A stretch of DNA of 64,000 nt from Carnobacterium alterfunditum DSM 5972 (GTDB taxonomy: Bacteria > Bacillota > Bacilli > Lactobacillales > Carnobacteriaceae): the NCBI RefSeq assembly GCF_000744115.1, contig NZ_JQLG01000004.1:2206190-2270189 (forward strand), given 5' to 3'. The notes beneath the pieces were generated by a model that ran no database searches, was not told the DNA's origin, and worked only from the letters and a program-made list of their open reading frames with translations. Position numbers and translations under genes: made by a program. Positions within the stretch are counted from its first letter, which is position 1, and the number at the start of each line of letters is the position of its first letter. Positions 42,773 to 51,195 of the stretch are shown in pieces.

Positions 42773-43144
42773 TCAATTATAATCAGTAAGATGAGTCCAT
42801 TTTTTTAGACTTATGAATTGAACGTTGCGAATTTCATCAAAATCAACTTTGGTATCATTTATATAGATACCCAATTCATCTCCACCAGCAACAAGACCGA
42901 CGATATCATCTTTATAACAGCCATTTTGATCGACTGCTTCAATTTGGACAGCAACGGATCTGTTCTTTAAGATCGCTTCATTTACTACTAAAGCGATCTC
43001 TTGTGGATTCAATTGTTGTTTTTGTGGATTGCTTTTCTGTCTCTCATCTGTTAACTTTTCTTGTGCAGCTGTATGCTCTGATAAATAAAATCCTGCCCAT
43101 TTCTTAATGCCACGATCGTGGTATTCTTCATTTAAATAGTTCAT
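42773..43144 (-). CDS. YolD-like protein
   Basis: The 123-residue YolD-family protein has the hallmark DRGIKKWAGFYLSEH at residues 10-24. YolD-like proteins are encoded next to UvrX/UmuC-type polymerases in Firmicutes and have been proposed to stand in for UmuD; this is not proven. The gene overlaps the end of the polymerase gene by four bases and runs up to the third gene, so all three are co-translated. SOS control is from the promoter at 44462-44490. Confidence 0.85.
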   Translation of the reverse strand: MNYLNEEYHDRGIKKWAGFYLSEHTAAQEKLTDERQKSNPQKQQLNPQEIALVVNEAILKNRSVAVQIEAVDQNGCYKDDIVGLVAGGDELGIYINDTKVDFDEIRNVQFISLKKWTHLTDYN

Positions 43145-44442
43145 TTTATACCCTCCATTCCGCCAGCATGACCACCGACAAGCGAGCTACGGTCGATAGC
43201 TGTTGCGCCATCCATAAGACTACTAGCATGTACTAGTGACTGAAAACCATATTTATCTCTTATTTTATCCACTAGCGAATCTAATTTTTCGTTTGTAATT
43301 TGTTCAATAGGATTTTCAAATAAATCCAATTGGATATCGCTTGTATAGGTTAATTTTGAATAAGTTATCCCTATGCGCCGAACGGCTTTATCATCTTCGT
43401 AATATTTATTGAATATCTCAAAGCAGTAGCCAACTAACTTTTTTGTATTAGAAGTGACTGGTATCTTTAGTTGCCGAGAAAAACCAGATTGCTCCTCGTA
43501 CTTAGAGTAACTTATAGCAAGACTGATAGATCCCGTCTGACAATGGTGCTTTCTAATTCGCGTAGCAACTTGTTCAGCCATTTCACGAATAACAATTTTG
43601 ATTTCTTGTCTTTTGAAGTAATCTTTTTTTAAGATTTGGGAATTCCCGTAACTTTTTTCTAAAGGCCGATACGAATCTCTAATATCGCTGCGATCGATAC
43701 CCCAAGCGTTAGCATAAAGTTGTTCACCAATAAGACCCAAAGAATCTCTCAATTGATAGAAGTTTGCATGAGCTAAATCATAGACTGTCTTAATTCCTAA
43801 GCTATTTAATCTTCGCTCGGTTCGACTGCCAATACCCCACATGTCCGTCAGATTTTCGATTTTCCAAACCGTCTTTGGAACGTCTTCATACCGCCATTCG
43901 GCTATAAAATCTGAATTATGTTTGGCTTCATTGTCTAGAGCAAGTTTAGCCATTAGCATATTATCGCCAATACCAATCGTTACGTATAAACCAGTCTTCT
44001 TAAAAATATGGTATTGGATCATTCTGGCCATATCATAAGCATTTTTTCTTTTAAATAGTTTTAAGCTTCCTCTGACAGATACAAATGATTCATCGATACT
44101 GTAAATATGTAGATCCTCATCGGAAACGTACTTACGAAAAATATCGTTTATTTCAGTGTTTTTCTCAATATAAAAGCCCATTCTAGGGGGTACGATAATC
44201 AAATCAGGATGAGGAGGGATCTCCCACTTTCGAGAAACGTTACTGATACCTAGTATTTTCTTAGCCATAGGTGAAGCAGCCAAAACGATGCCCCCGGAAT
44301 TTTCTGCATTACTCATGACAACAAGTAAAGCTTTAAGTGGATGCAAACCACGTTCAACACATTCAACAGAAGCGTAAAATGATTTAACATCGACACAAAA
44401 AATATCATTACTTTTTTCTTCAGAATAATTGAACGACATCAT
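43141..44442 (-). CDS. Y-family DNA polymerase (UvrX/UmuC type)
   Basis: The 433-residue error-prone polymerase performs DNA damage bypass. Palm motifs: FCVDVKSFYASVE (first catalytic Asp near 18) and IYSIDESFVSV (Asp-Glu near 117). A helix-hairpin-helix thumb follows (MWGIGSRTERRLNSLGIKTVYDLA), then the little-finger domain. QLDLFEN near residue 375 resembles a beta-clamp-binding motif. Two adjacent ATGs can serve as start, behind AAGGAGG. It is the first gene of a LexA-type operon with a YolD-like and an OB-fold-like gene. Confidence 0.92.
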   Translation of the reverse strand: MMSFNYSEEKSNDIFCVDVKSFYASVECVERGLHPLKALLVVMSNAENSGGIVLAASPMAKKILGISNVSRKWEIPPHPDLIIVPPRMGFYIEKNTEINDIFRKYVSDEDLHIYSIDESFVSVRGSLKLFKRKNAYDMARMIQYHIFKKTGLYVTIGIGDNMLMAKLALDNEAKHNSDFIAEWRYEDVPKTVWKIENLTDMWGIGSRTERRLNSLGIKTVYDLAHANFYQLRDSLGLIGEQLYANAWGIDRSDIRDSYRPLEKSYGNSQILKKDYFKRQEIKIVIREMAEQVATRIRKHHCQTGSISLAISYSKYEEQSGFSRQLKIPVTSNTKKLVGYCFEIFNKYYEDDKAVRRIGITYSKLTYTSDIQLDLFENPIEQITNEKLDSLVDKIRDKYGFQSLVHASSLMDGATAIDRSSLVGGHAGGMEGIK

Positions 44443-44461
44443 AACCCCTCCTTTCTATTCT

Positions 44462-44490
44462 ATTATACGAACGCATGTTCGTTTTGTAAA
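44462..44490 (-). promoter_or_regulatory. Promoter of the SOS polymerase operon
   Basis: On the minus strand: TTTACA (44490-44485), exactly 17 bases, consensus TATAAT (44467-44462). The LexA box fills the spacer. Confidence 0.9.
44468..44481 (-). promoter_or_regulatory. LexA (DinR) operator
   Basis: CGAACGCATGTTCG is a perfect CGAAC-N4-GTTCG SOS box and sits between -35 and -10. LexA bound here would block polymerase until DNA damage triggers its cleavage. Confidence 0.93.
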
Positions 44491-44614
44491 GCGAACACTC
44501 TCAAAAAAATATATTTATAGAAGTGAAGGGTTAAAGAAATTAGATTTGGCGAAAAGTTTTTTAACGTAAGTCGTTTTTTCCAGAGATCTCCATAAAAGAG
44601 AGTTGTTTTTTTAT

Positions 44615-44645
44615 TTGACTTGAAGTTAACTCTAAAGTGTAGCTT
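44615..44645 (+). promoter_or_regulatory. MerR-type promoter, upstream copy
   Basis: TTGACT (44615-44620), a 19-base spacer and TAGCTT (44640-44645), with the dyad AGTTAACT centred in the spacer. The overlong spacer with a dyad is the hallmark of MerR-family activation. It is followed only by a tiny open frame (from 44647) and no recognisable gene. Confidence 0.65.
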
Positions 44646-44710
44646 AATGACACAAGAACTGAGTGAAAAAAATGCATGGATTAGTCTGAGTATTTTCTGA
44701 TTCATTTTTA

Positions 44711-44741
44711 TTGACTTAGAGTGTACTTTAAGTTGTATGCT
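44711..44741 (+). promoter_or_regulatory. MerR-type promoter, downstream copy
   Basis: TTGACT (44711-44716), a 19-base spacer and TATGCT (44736-44741), with the dyad CTTAGAGT-GT-ACTTTAAG in the spacer. It precedes the decayed gene and the SDR and aldo-keto reductase genes. A MerR activator for this class (aldehyde/electrophile response) is expected, but its gene is not nearby. Confidence 0.75.
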
Positions 44742-44769
44742 GTAATTAGCATCTAACTAGAGGAGGAGG

Positions 44770-44990
44770 CTGGGGGAATTAGTAAACGAAAATCATGAAG
44801 AGATATTTCCAGGACATGAATCGGTATTAAATAAAATGATTCAGAATTATATAGAAATATTTGATAATTTTACTTTTGATGAAGTTTTGGCCTTTACTAG
44901 TCTAGATGTGAATTAACTAACGGTAGATAGCATTAAAGAGCTTATCAGTCGGCGTTGTATGGAGAAAAACAGGTAATTATTTATGAGAGA
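44770..44990 (+). pseudogene. Carboxymuconolactone decarboxylase-like gene, decayed
   Basis: After a strong AGGAGGAGG the frame reads GELVNENHEEIFPGHESVL and then IFDNFTFDEVL up to a stop at 44914-44916. This resembles the N-terminus of the carboxymuconolactone decarboxylase/AhpD-like family. The same frame then gives VDSIKELI, and a shifted frame YQSALYG, like the family's C-terminal half, so the middle is deleted. No good start codon is left. In relatives this gene is grouped with SDR and aldo-keto reductase genes behind the same kind of promoter. Confidence 0.6.
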
Positions 44991-45000
44991 AGGAAAATAG

Positions 45001-45738
45001 ATGTCAAAAGTTATTGTTATTACAGGAGCATCAAGTGGTATTGGAAAAGAAACTGCATTGATTATGGCAAAAGATGGTGCAAAATTAGTTTTAGGTGCTC
45101 GTCGTGAGAACTTATTACAAGAATTAGTTAAAGAAGTAGAGGCATTAGGCGGCGAAGCTGTTTACGCAGTCACAGATGTTACAAAAGCTGACCAAGTAGA
45201 AGCTTTGGCAAAATTAGCAGTAGATAAATTCAGCCGAATCGATGTTTGGTTAAATAATGCAGGTATCATGCCCCAATCATTGCTGAAACAAAAGAAAATT
45301 GAAGACTGGGATGCTATGATCGATATCAATATCAAAGGGACTTTATATGGTATTGGGGCAGCCCTTCCGTATATGGAAGAGCAAAAAGCTGGTCAGTTCA
45401 TCAATATCTCTTCAGTTGCAGGACATACGGCTCGTACAGGTAGTGCGGTTTATTCTGCAACTAAATGGGCTGTTCGTGCTATCAGTGAATCTTTACGAGA
45501 AGAAGTTGCGCAAGATGGATCAAATATCCGTGTAACAGTCATCTCACCAGGTGCGATCAATACAGAATTATTAAGTTCAGTTACAGATAAAGAATTCCAA
45601 AGTAATTTTGAAGACTTTTATAAAGCCTATGGAATCTCTGCTGATCGGGTAGCTTTAACGATCAAACAAGCGATTGATTTACCCGAAGATGCTACTTGGA
45701 ATGAAGTTATTATTCGTCCAACGAAGCAAGCGATGTAA
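45001..45738 (+). CDS. Short-chain dehydrogenase/reductase (SDR)
   Basis: The 245-residue classical SDR is NAD(P)-dependent. Cofactor motif TGASSGIGKE (residues 8-17), Arg pair in GARRE suggesting NADPH, NNAG (about 86-89), the catalytic Ser in ISSVAG, and YSATK (Tyr and Lys, about 150-154). It likely reduces small carbonyls. AGAAGG precedes the ATG. It lies behind the MerR-type promoters and a dead gene, and before an aldo-keto reductase, suggesting an aldehyde/ketone detoxification set. Substrate unknown. Confidence 0.88.
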   Translation: MSKVIVITGASSGIGKETALIMAKDGAKLVLGARRENLLQELVKEVEALGGEAVYAVTDVTKADQVEALAKLAVDKFSRIDVWLNNAGIMPQSLLKQKKIEDWDAMIDINIKGTLYGIGAALPYMEEQKAGQFINISSVAGHTARTGSAVYSATKWAVRAISESLREEVAQDGSNIRVTVISPGAINTELLSSVTDKEFQSNFEDFYKAYGISADRVALTIKQAIDLPEDATWNEVIIRPTKQAM

Positions 45739-45827
45739 TAATATAAAAGCTTTTAGAGTTTTTGCATCTTTGATAGGTTCTTTTTATTCAATTAATCAAT
45801 TAACGAAATTTATAGGAGGCACTAAAT

Positions 45828-46679
45828 ATGGAAACTGTTACTTTAGCTAATGGCATAAAAATGCCAATTTTAGGTTATGGAGTATACCAAATAAATGATT
45901 TAGAAGAATGCGAACGTGTTGTAAGTGAGGCCATTGAGGTAGGGTATCGCTCTATAGATACTGCGCAAGGTTACGGAAATGAGTCAGCTGTTGGGAATGC
46001 CATTAAAAAAAGTGGGATTCCAAGAGAAGAATTCTTCATTACTACAAAAGTATGGATTTCAAATGCTGGCTATGAAAAGGCTAAAGCTTCTATCGATGAA
46101 TCAATGCGGTTATTACAAACAGACTATTTAGACCTCGTTTTGATCCACCAACCGTTCAATGATTATTACGGTACTTACCGTGCATTAGAAGAATATTATA
46201 AAGCTGGGAAAATAAAAGCTATCGGGGTAAGTAATTTTTATCCAGATCGATTTATTGATATTGCTGAGTTCAGTGAAATCCAACCAATGGTAAACCAAGT
46301 AGAAACACATGTGTTTAACCAACAAGTAGAAGCTCAAAAAATTATGGAAGAATACAACACTCAAATTGAATCTTGGGGGCCATTTGCTGAAGGCAGAAAT
46401 GATTTTTTTAACAATAAAACGTTGCAAGAAATTGGCAATAAACATGGTAAATCTGTAGCTCAAGTAGCTTTACGTTACTTGATTCAACGTGGTGTCGTCG
46501 TTATTCCTAAAACAGTCACAAAAGAACGCATGATCCAAAATTTTGATGTTTTTGATTTTTCTTTAACGGATGAAGAGATGGATACGGTGCTAGAATTGAA
46601 TCAAAAAGAAAGTTTGTTTTTCTCTCATTCTGATCCTAAAACGGTCAAATTTTTAACCGGTTTAGGCAAAAATAAATAA
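45828..46679 (+). CDS. Aldo/keto reductase
   Basis: The 283-residue TIM-barrel oxidoreductase uses NADPH. The catalytic tetrad is visible: Asp44, Tyr49 (DTAQGYGNE), Lys74 (TTKVW) and His107 (LIHQPF). The cofactor-binding IPKTVTKERMIQN is near 225-240. GGAGG lies 9-10 bases before ATG. It follows the SDR gene by 89 bases and may share its MerR-type promoter, since no strong terminator separates them. A terminator follows it. Likely role: reduction of toxic aldehydes. Confidence 0.9.
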   Translation: METVTLANGIKMPILGYGVYQINDLEECERVVSEAIEVGYRSIDTAQGYGNESAVGNAIKKSGIPREEFFITTKVWISNAGYEKAKASIDESMRLLQTDYLDLVLIHQPFNDYYGTYRALEEYYKAGKIKAIGVSNFYPDRFIDIAEFSEIQPMVNQVETHVFNQQVEAQKIMEEYNTQIESWGPFAEGRNDFFNNKTLQEIGNKHGKSVAQVALRYLIQRGVVVIPKTVTKERMIQNFDVFDFSLTDEEMDTVLELNQKESLFFSHSDPKTVKFLTGLGKNK

Positions 46680-46743
46680 TGTGGGAGTTTTATCCCAGCC
46701 TCAATAAAAAGAAAAATTAAATCGTTACCATAAAATTACTTTG

Positions 46744-46784
46744 AAAGAATAAGTAGATTTCACTATCTATTTATTCTTTTTTTT
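46744..46784 (+). terminator. Terminator after the aldo/keto reductase gene
   Basis: AAGAATAAGTAGAT and ATCTATTTATTCTT pair with one G-T, followed by eight T. Confidence 0.85.
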
Positions 46785-46792
46785 GCTAGTAT

Positions 46793-46822
46793 AGTTACCT
46801 ATAGTAATTATACTAGGTAACT
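46793..46822 (+). promoter_or_regulatory. Operator/promoter of the MarR-ABC operon
   Basis: AGTTACCTA (46793-46801) and TAGGTAACT (46814-46822) form a perfect 9-bp inverted repeat with a 12-base spacer. A -10-like TATACT (46809-46814) lies inside. It is the natural binding site for the MarR protein encoded 20 bases downstream. Confidence 0.75.
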
Positions 46823-46841
46823 TAATTCAAAGGAGGAAAGA

Positions 46842-47291
46842 ATGATGGATAGTCAACTATCTGAAGAATATATTGATGCCTGTTTGAGCGCAAAACAAAC
46901 GTTACGTTTTTTACCTGAACCGCCTCCTGAGATACAAAAGAGACACATTTATATCATTAAAACTTTGTATAATTTGTCAAAGGAGTTAACAGAAGTGCGT
47001 GTAAGTGACATTGCTGGGAAGATTGGCGTAACACTGCCGAGCATTACAAAAAACATAACCTTATTGGAAAATTTAGGTTACATCAAAAAAGAATCAAATA
47101 CAGAAGATAAGCGAGTAGTAAACATTCAGTTAACCGAGAAAGGGTTATCTCTGCATCAAAAAATCGTGTATGATTTTCATCATAAAAATAGTCGAATTTT
47201 AAAAGATATTCCGGAAGAAGATATTCGTTTGACGATAAAAACGATTTACCGGATATATGCTTTAATGGAGCAGGCGCATTCGCTTGATTAA
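46842..47291 (+). CDS. MarR-family transcriptional regulator
   Basis: 149 residues with a winged helix-turn-helix (VRVSDIAGKIGVTLPSITKNI..LENLGYIKKESNTEDKRVVNIQLTEKG, about 48-105) flanked by dimerisation helices. It directly precedes two ABC exporter genes, after a palindromic operator. It is most likely an autorepressor that responds to the exported drug or stress compound, as with other MarR/LmrR-controlled multidrug exporters. AAAGGAGG stands 6-9 bases before the ATG pair. Confidence 0.88.
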   Translation: MMDSQLSEEYIDACLSAKQTLRFLPEPPPEIQKRHIYIIKTLYNLSKELTEVRVSDIAGKIGVTLPSITKNITLLENLGYIKKESNTEDKRVVNIQLTEKGLSLHQKIVYDFHHKNSRILKDIPEEDIRLTIKTIYRIYALMEQAHSLD

Positions 47292-47309
47292 AAGGAGAGA
47301 AGTTTAATA

Positions 47310-49046
47310 ATGTATAAAACGTTAATAAAGTCATTACGACAATACAAGAAACCTTCATATTTAACGATGCTATTCATGGCATTGGAAGTTGCGGTTGAGA
47401 TTTTTATACCCTTTCTCATGGCTAAAATTATTGATAATGGATTAATAGCAGGAGATCTCAGTTATGTTTTGAAAATAGGGTCACTAATGTTTGTATTGGC
47501 TTGTTTTTCTATGCTGTTTGGAGTACTGGGCGGAAAGTTTTCTGCGGATGCTGCAGTAGGATTATCAACGAATCTTCGCCAAGATATCTACAAGAATATT
47601 CAGACATTTGCCTTTGATAATATTGACAAATATTCCTCATCAAGTCTGATCACGAGGCTCACAACTGATATTACAAATATTCAAATGGCTTTTCAAATGG
47701 TGTTGAAAACCATTATTCGAGCACCTTTTATGATCGCATTTGCATTTGCGATGGCAGCCTATACAAATTTAAAATTATCTTTGACCATTTTAGTCATTGT
47801 TCCTATTGTGGGTTTTATTTTAATCGGTCTTATCTATCTTGTGCATCCTTACTTTATAGCCGTTTTCAAAAAATATGACCGATTAAATCAGACCGTACAA
47901 GAAGATATTAACGGCGTACGCGTTGTAAAATCATTTGTTCGTGAAGAGAAAGAAATCGAAAAATTTAAAGTGGCTTCTTCAGATATTAAAAATCTATTTA
48001 CAAAAGCCGAAAAAATCACTGCCCTAAATGCTCCAATTATGCAGATCGCCATTTATTCTAGTTTGCTTCTTGTTTACTGGTTTGGGGCAAAATATGTTGT
48101 TGGTGGAACAATGAGTACGGGTGAATTGACGAGTTTTATTACGTACATTATGCAGATTTTAACCAGTATTATGATGATCTCTATGATCTTTATTATGGTC
48201 GTTATCTCTGAAGCTTCAGTAGGACGAGTCGCTGAAGTTTTGCAAGAAAAAGCAACGTTGACAAATCCTAAGAATCCAATTACGACAATTGAAAATGGCG
48301 AAATTGAGTTTAGAAATGTTCAATTTAAATACAATGAATTATCCGAAGAGGCCGATTTGAGTCAGATCGATCTCACAATCAAATCTGGTGAAACGATTGG
48401 GATCATCGGTGGAACGGGTAGTGGTAAAACTTCACTGATCCAACTGATTCCTAGGTTATACGATACGACTGAAGGAGAAGTATACGTTTCAGGACATAAT
48501 GTGAAAGAGTACGATTTAGTGGCCCTGCGTGATCAAATTGCAATGGTGCTGCAAAAAAATACGTTATTCTCTGGAACGATCAATACCAACTTAAGATGGG
48601 GAAATAAAGCAGCTACGGAGGAAGAAATTCAACGGGTTGCTAAGTTGGCCCAAGCAGATGATTTTGTCCAGTCCTTTCCGGATAAATATGAAACGGTGCT
48701 AGATCAAGGTGGTTCAAATGTATCTGGCGGTCAAAAACAGCGTTTGACGATTGCACGGGCCTTATTGAAACAGCCTAAAATTTTAATTCTAGATGATTCT
48801 ACAAGTGCAGTGGACACGAAAACAGATGCGTATATTCGAAAAGCATTTATAGAAGAAATTCCGAATACAACAAAAATCATTGTGTCGCAACGCATTTCCT
48901 CTATTCAAGATTCTGACCGTATCATCGTATTAGATGAAGGGAAAATCAATGGAATTGGGACACATGAAGAATTGCTGGAAAACAATATAATCTATAAAGA
49001 AGTATATGATTCTCAAGTAAAGGGAGGGACGATAGTTGAAAAATAA
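47310..49046 (+). CDS. Heterodimeric ABC multidrug exporter, subunit 1 (degenerate site)
   Basis: 578 residues: six-helix exporter membrane domain (to about 315), then the nucleotide domain with GGTGSGKTS (about 366) and the canonical signature VSGGQKQR. Walker B is LILDDSTSAVD, where the catalytic Glu is replaced by Asp. This asymmetry is typical of heterodimers such as LmrCD, BmrCD or TM287/288. The partner is the next gene, whose start overlaps this stop by 11 bases. Likely multidrug or lipid export; substrate not shown. Confidence 0.9.
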   Translation: MYKTLIKSLRQYKKPSYLTMLFMALEVAVEIFIPFLMAKIIDNGLIAGDLSYVLKIGSLMFVLACFSMLFGVLGGKFSADAAVGLSTNLRQDIYKNIQTFAFDNIDKYSSSSLITRLTTDITNIQMAFQMVLKTIIRAPFMIAFAFAMAAYTNLKLSLTILVIVPIVGFILIGLIYLVHPYFIAVFKKYDRLNQTVQEDINGVRVVKSFVREEKEIEKFKVASSDIKNLFTKAEKITALNAPIMQIAIYSSLLLVYWFGAKYVVGGTMSTGELTSFITYIMQILTSIMMISMIFIMVVISEASVGRVAEVLQEKATLTNPKNPITTIENGEIEFRNVQFKYNELSEEADLSQIDLTIKSGETIGIIGGTGSGKTSLIQLIPRLYDTTEGEVYVSGHNVKEYDLVALRDQIAMVLQKNTLFSGTINTNLRWGNKAATEEEIQRVAKLAQADDFVQSFPDKYETVLDQGGSNVSGGQKQRLTIARALLKQPKILILDDSTSAVDTKTDAYIRKAFIEEIPNTTKIIVSQRISSIQDSDRIIVLDEGKINGIGTHEELLENNIIYKEVYDSQVKGGTIVEK

Positions 49047-50922
49047 ACCAATCACGAGACCAACTGTTAGTCCATTAAAAATATTTAAAAGAATTCTTTC
49101 TTATGCGACTAAGCAATATAAATTACGGATCATCGTTGTAACTGTCAGTATCATTATTAGTGCAGCAACTAATGCGATTGGGATCAGCTTTACTAAAACG
49201 TTGATAGATAAATATATCACTCCTCTCCTTACTCAAGAATCACCTGATTTTTCGGGTTTAGCACGTGTTATTGGGTTAATGGCGTTGTTATATTTGACTG
49301 GTGCTTTTTTCACTTATATTTTTAATCGAACAATGGTTACTGTATCGCAAGGAATCTTGAAAGATATCCGAGATGAAATGTTTACGCATATGGAGTCTTT
49401 ACCTATCCGTTATTTTGATAGCAATGCAACGGGCGATATTATGAGTCATTACACGAATGATACGGACACGTTAAGACAGATGATCAGCCAATCGATTCCA
49501 CAAATTTTTTCGGCGTTGGTTATGATTTTATCGATCATTATTGCGATGTTCATTATTAATATACCAATGACTTTAGTTGTTTTATTTATGATAGGGATAA
49601 TGGTTACGGTCATTCGTACGATTGGCAGTAAAAGTGGCCGTTACTTCTCAATCCAACAAGCGGCATTGGGCACGTTGAATGGTTATGTAGAAGAGATGAT
49701 CGAAGGCCAAAAAGTTGTGAAAGTATTTAATCATGAAGAAGAAGCAGTCGCTGATTTTAATGAATTAAATGAAGTGTTAAGAGAAAATGCTACAAAAGCA
49801 AATACCTATGCAAATATTTTAATGCCGATCATGGGAAATATAGGGAACTTTATGTACTTATTGACGGCTGTCATAGGATCTGTTCTTTCAATTACAGGGC
49901 TCACAGTTTTAACAGTAGGGAGTATCGCATCTTTTGTTCAATTCACCAAAAGCATCACCATGCCTGTATCACAAATTTCGCAACAGTTTAATGCGATCAT
50001 TTTGTCATTAGCGGGTGCAGAACGTATTTTCAACTTATTGGATGAAAAACCTGAAGAAGATAGTGGAACGATCGAATTAGTAAATATCACTAAGCAAGTT
50101 GACGGAAAAATTGAAGAATCTGCTCAACGCACAGGTCAATGGGCTTGGAAACAAACTAAGGCTACTAATGAAGTTGTATACACGGAATTAACTGGGGATG
50201 TACGTTTTAAAGATGTGACATTTGGTTATAACGCCAATAAAACGATTCTCCATCACATTGATCTATTTGCAAAACCAGGCCAAAAAATTGCGTTTGTCGG
50301 AGCAACTGGAGCTGGGAAAACAACTATTACTAACTTGATAAATCGCTTCTATGATATCCAAAAAGGAACGATCACTTACGACGGCATCGATGTCAAAAAC
50401 ATCAAGAAAGATGCTTTAAGAAAATCCTTAGGTATCGTACTACAAGACACGCATTTATTCTCAGGAACGATCAAAGACAATATTCGTTACGGACGTTTAG
50501 ATGCTACAGATGATGAAGTTGAAGCAGCGGCAAAACTAGTCAATGCCGACTTTTTCATTAGACAATTGCCACACGGTTATGAGACAGAGTTAACAGGAGA
50601 TGGTGGTTCGCTCTCACAAGGTCAAAGACAATTATTGGCAATTGCCAGAGCAGCTGTAGCGAATCCTCCAGTACTGATTCTTGACGAAGCGACGTCTAGT
50701 ATTGATACGCGTACGGAGACGGTTGTACAGAGCGGAATGGACGCATTGATGAAAGGCAGAACGGTATTTGTGATTGCCCACCGCCTTTCAACTGTCCGTA
50801 ATTCAGACGCGATCATGGTGATGGACCAAGGACGCATCATTGAACGAGGAAATCATGAAGAGTTGATTTCGCAAAAAGGAGAATATTACCAGCTGTATAC
50901 TGGTGCTTTTGAAATGAACTAA
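49036..50922 (+). CDS. Heterodimeric ABC multidrug exporter, subunit 2 (catalytic)
   Basis: 628 residues: exporter membrane domain (to about 340), a longer linker (about 345-395, containing QRTGQWAWKQT) and the nucleotide domain with GATGAGKTT (about 422). Walker B LILDEATSSID has the true catalytic Glu, but the signature is LSQGQRQ rather than SGGQ. It complements the degenerate subunit 1, so one canonical and one degenerate ATP site form. TTG start inside the end of subunit 1, with AGGGAGG upstream. Operon ends at a long terminator. Confidence 0.92.
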   Translation: MKNKPITRPTVSPLKIFKRILSYATKQYKLRIIVVTVSIIISAATNAIGISFTKTLIDKYITPLLTQESPDFSGLARVIGLMALLYLTGAFFTYIFNRTMVTVSQGILKDIRDEMFTHMESLPIRYFDSNATGDIMSHYTNDTDTLRQMISQSIPQIFSALVMILSIIIAMFIINIPMTLVVLFMIGIMVTVIRTIGSKSGRYFSIQQAALGTLNGYVEEMIEGQKVVKVFNHEEEAVADFNELNEVLRENATKANTYANILMPIMGNIGNFMYLLTAVIGSVLSITGLTVLTVGSIASFVQFTKSITMPVSQISQQFNAIILSLAGAERIFNLLDEKPEEDSGTIELVNITKQVDGKIEESAQRTGQWAWKQTKATNEVVYTELTGDVRFKDVTFGYNANKTILHHIDLFAKPGQKIAFVGATGAGKTTITNLINRFYDIQKGTITYDGIDVKNIKKDALRKSLGIVLQDTHLFSGTIKDNIRYGRLDATDDEVEAAAKLVNADFFIRQLPHGYETELTGDGGSLSQGQRQLLAIARAAVANPPVLILDEATSSIDTRTETVVQSGMDALMKGRTVFVIAHRLSTVRNSDAIMVMDQGRIIERGNHEELISQKGEYYQLYTGAFEMN

Positions 50923-50959
50923 ACAGTGCCTTTTTCGGTCAAATTATATTTAAACGCAT

Positions 50960-51006
50960 AAAAAGCTTTATTGAAGACGATAATTATCTTCAATAAAGCT
51001 TTTTTA
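50960..51006. terminator. Terminator after the ABC exporter operon
   Basis: AAAAAGCTTTATTGAAGA and TCTTCAATAAAGCTTTTT form an 18-bp stem, with T/A-runs both ways. It may also serve the converging gene at 51196. No gene is seen in 50923-51195. Confidence 0.9.
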
Positions 51007-51195
51007 AATTGTTATGGAGCGTTATTAGTCAAATGAAACTCCAGTTCACATCTCATTTGATCAATATGGGATAGTTTACTTCATAATAAGGTGATTTGTA
51101 GTTAGAATACAAAATAAAGTACTAGTAAATACTCTTTGAGTGCATGTTTCTTTGTGAATAAGAAACAGTTCATCTAATAAAAAGAGGTAGTTCTT

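Noticed and set aside
44463-44705. 80-codon minus-strand frame upstream of the SOS operon
   Set aside because: It overlaps the promoter and LexA box of that operon, lacks a ribosome site, and runs against the MerR-type promoters.
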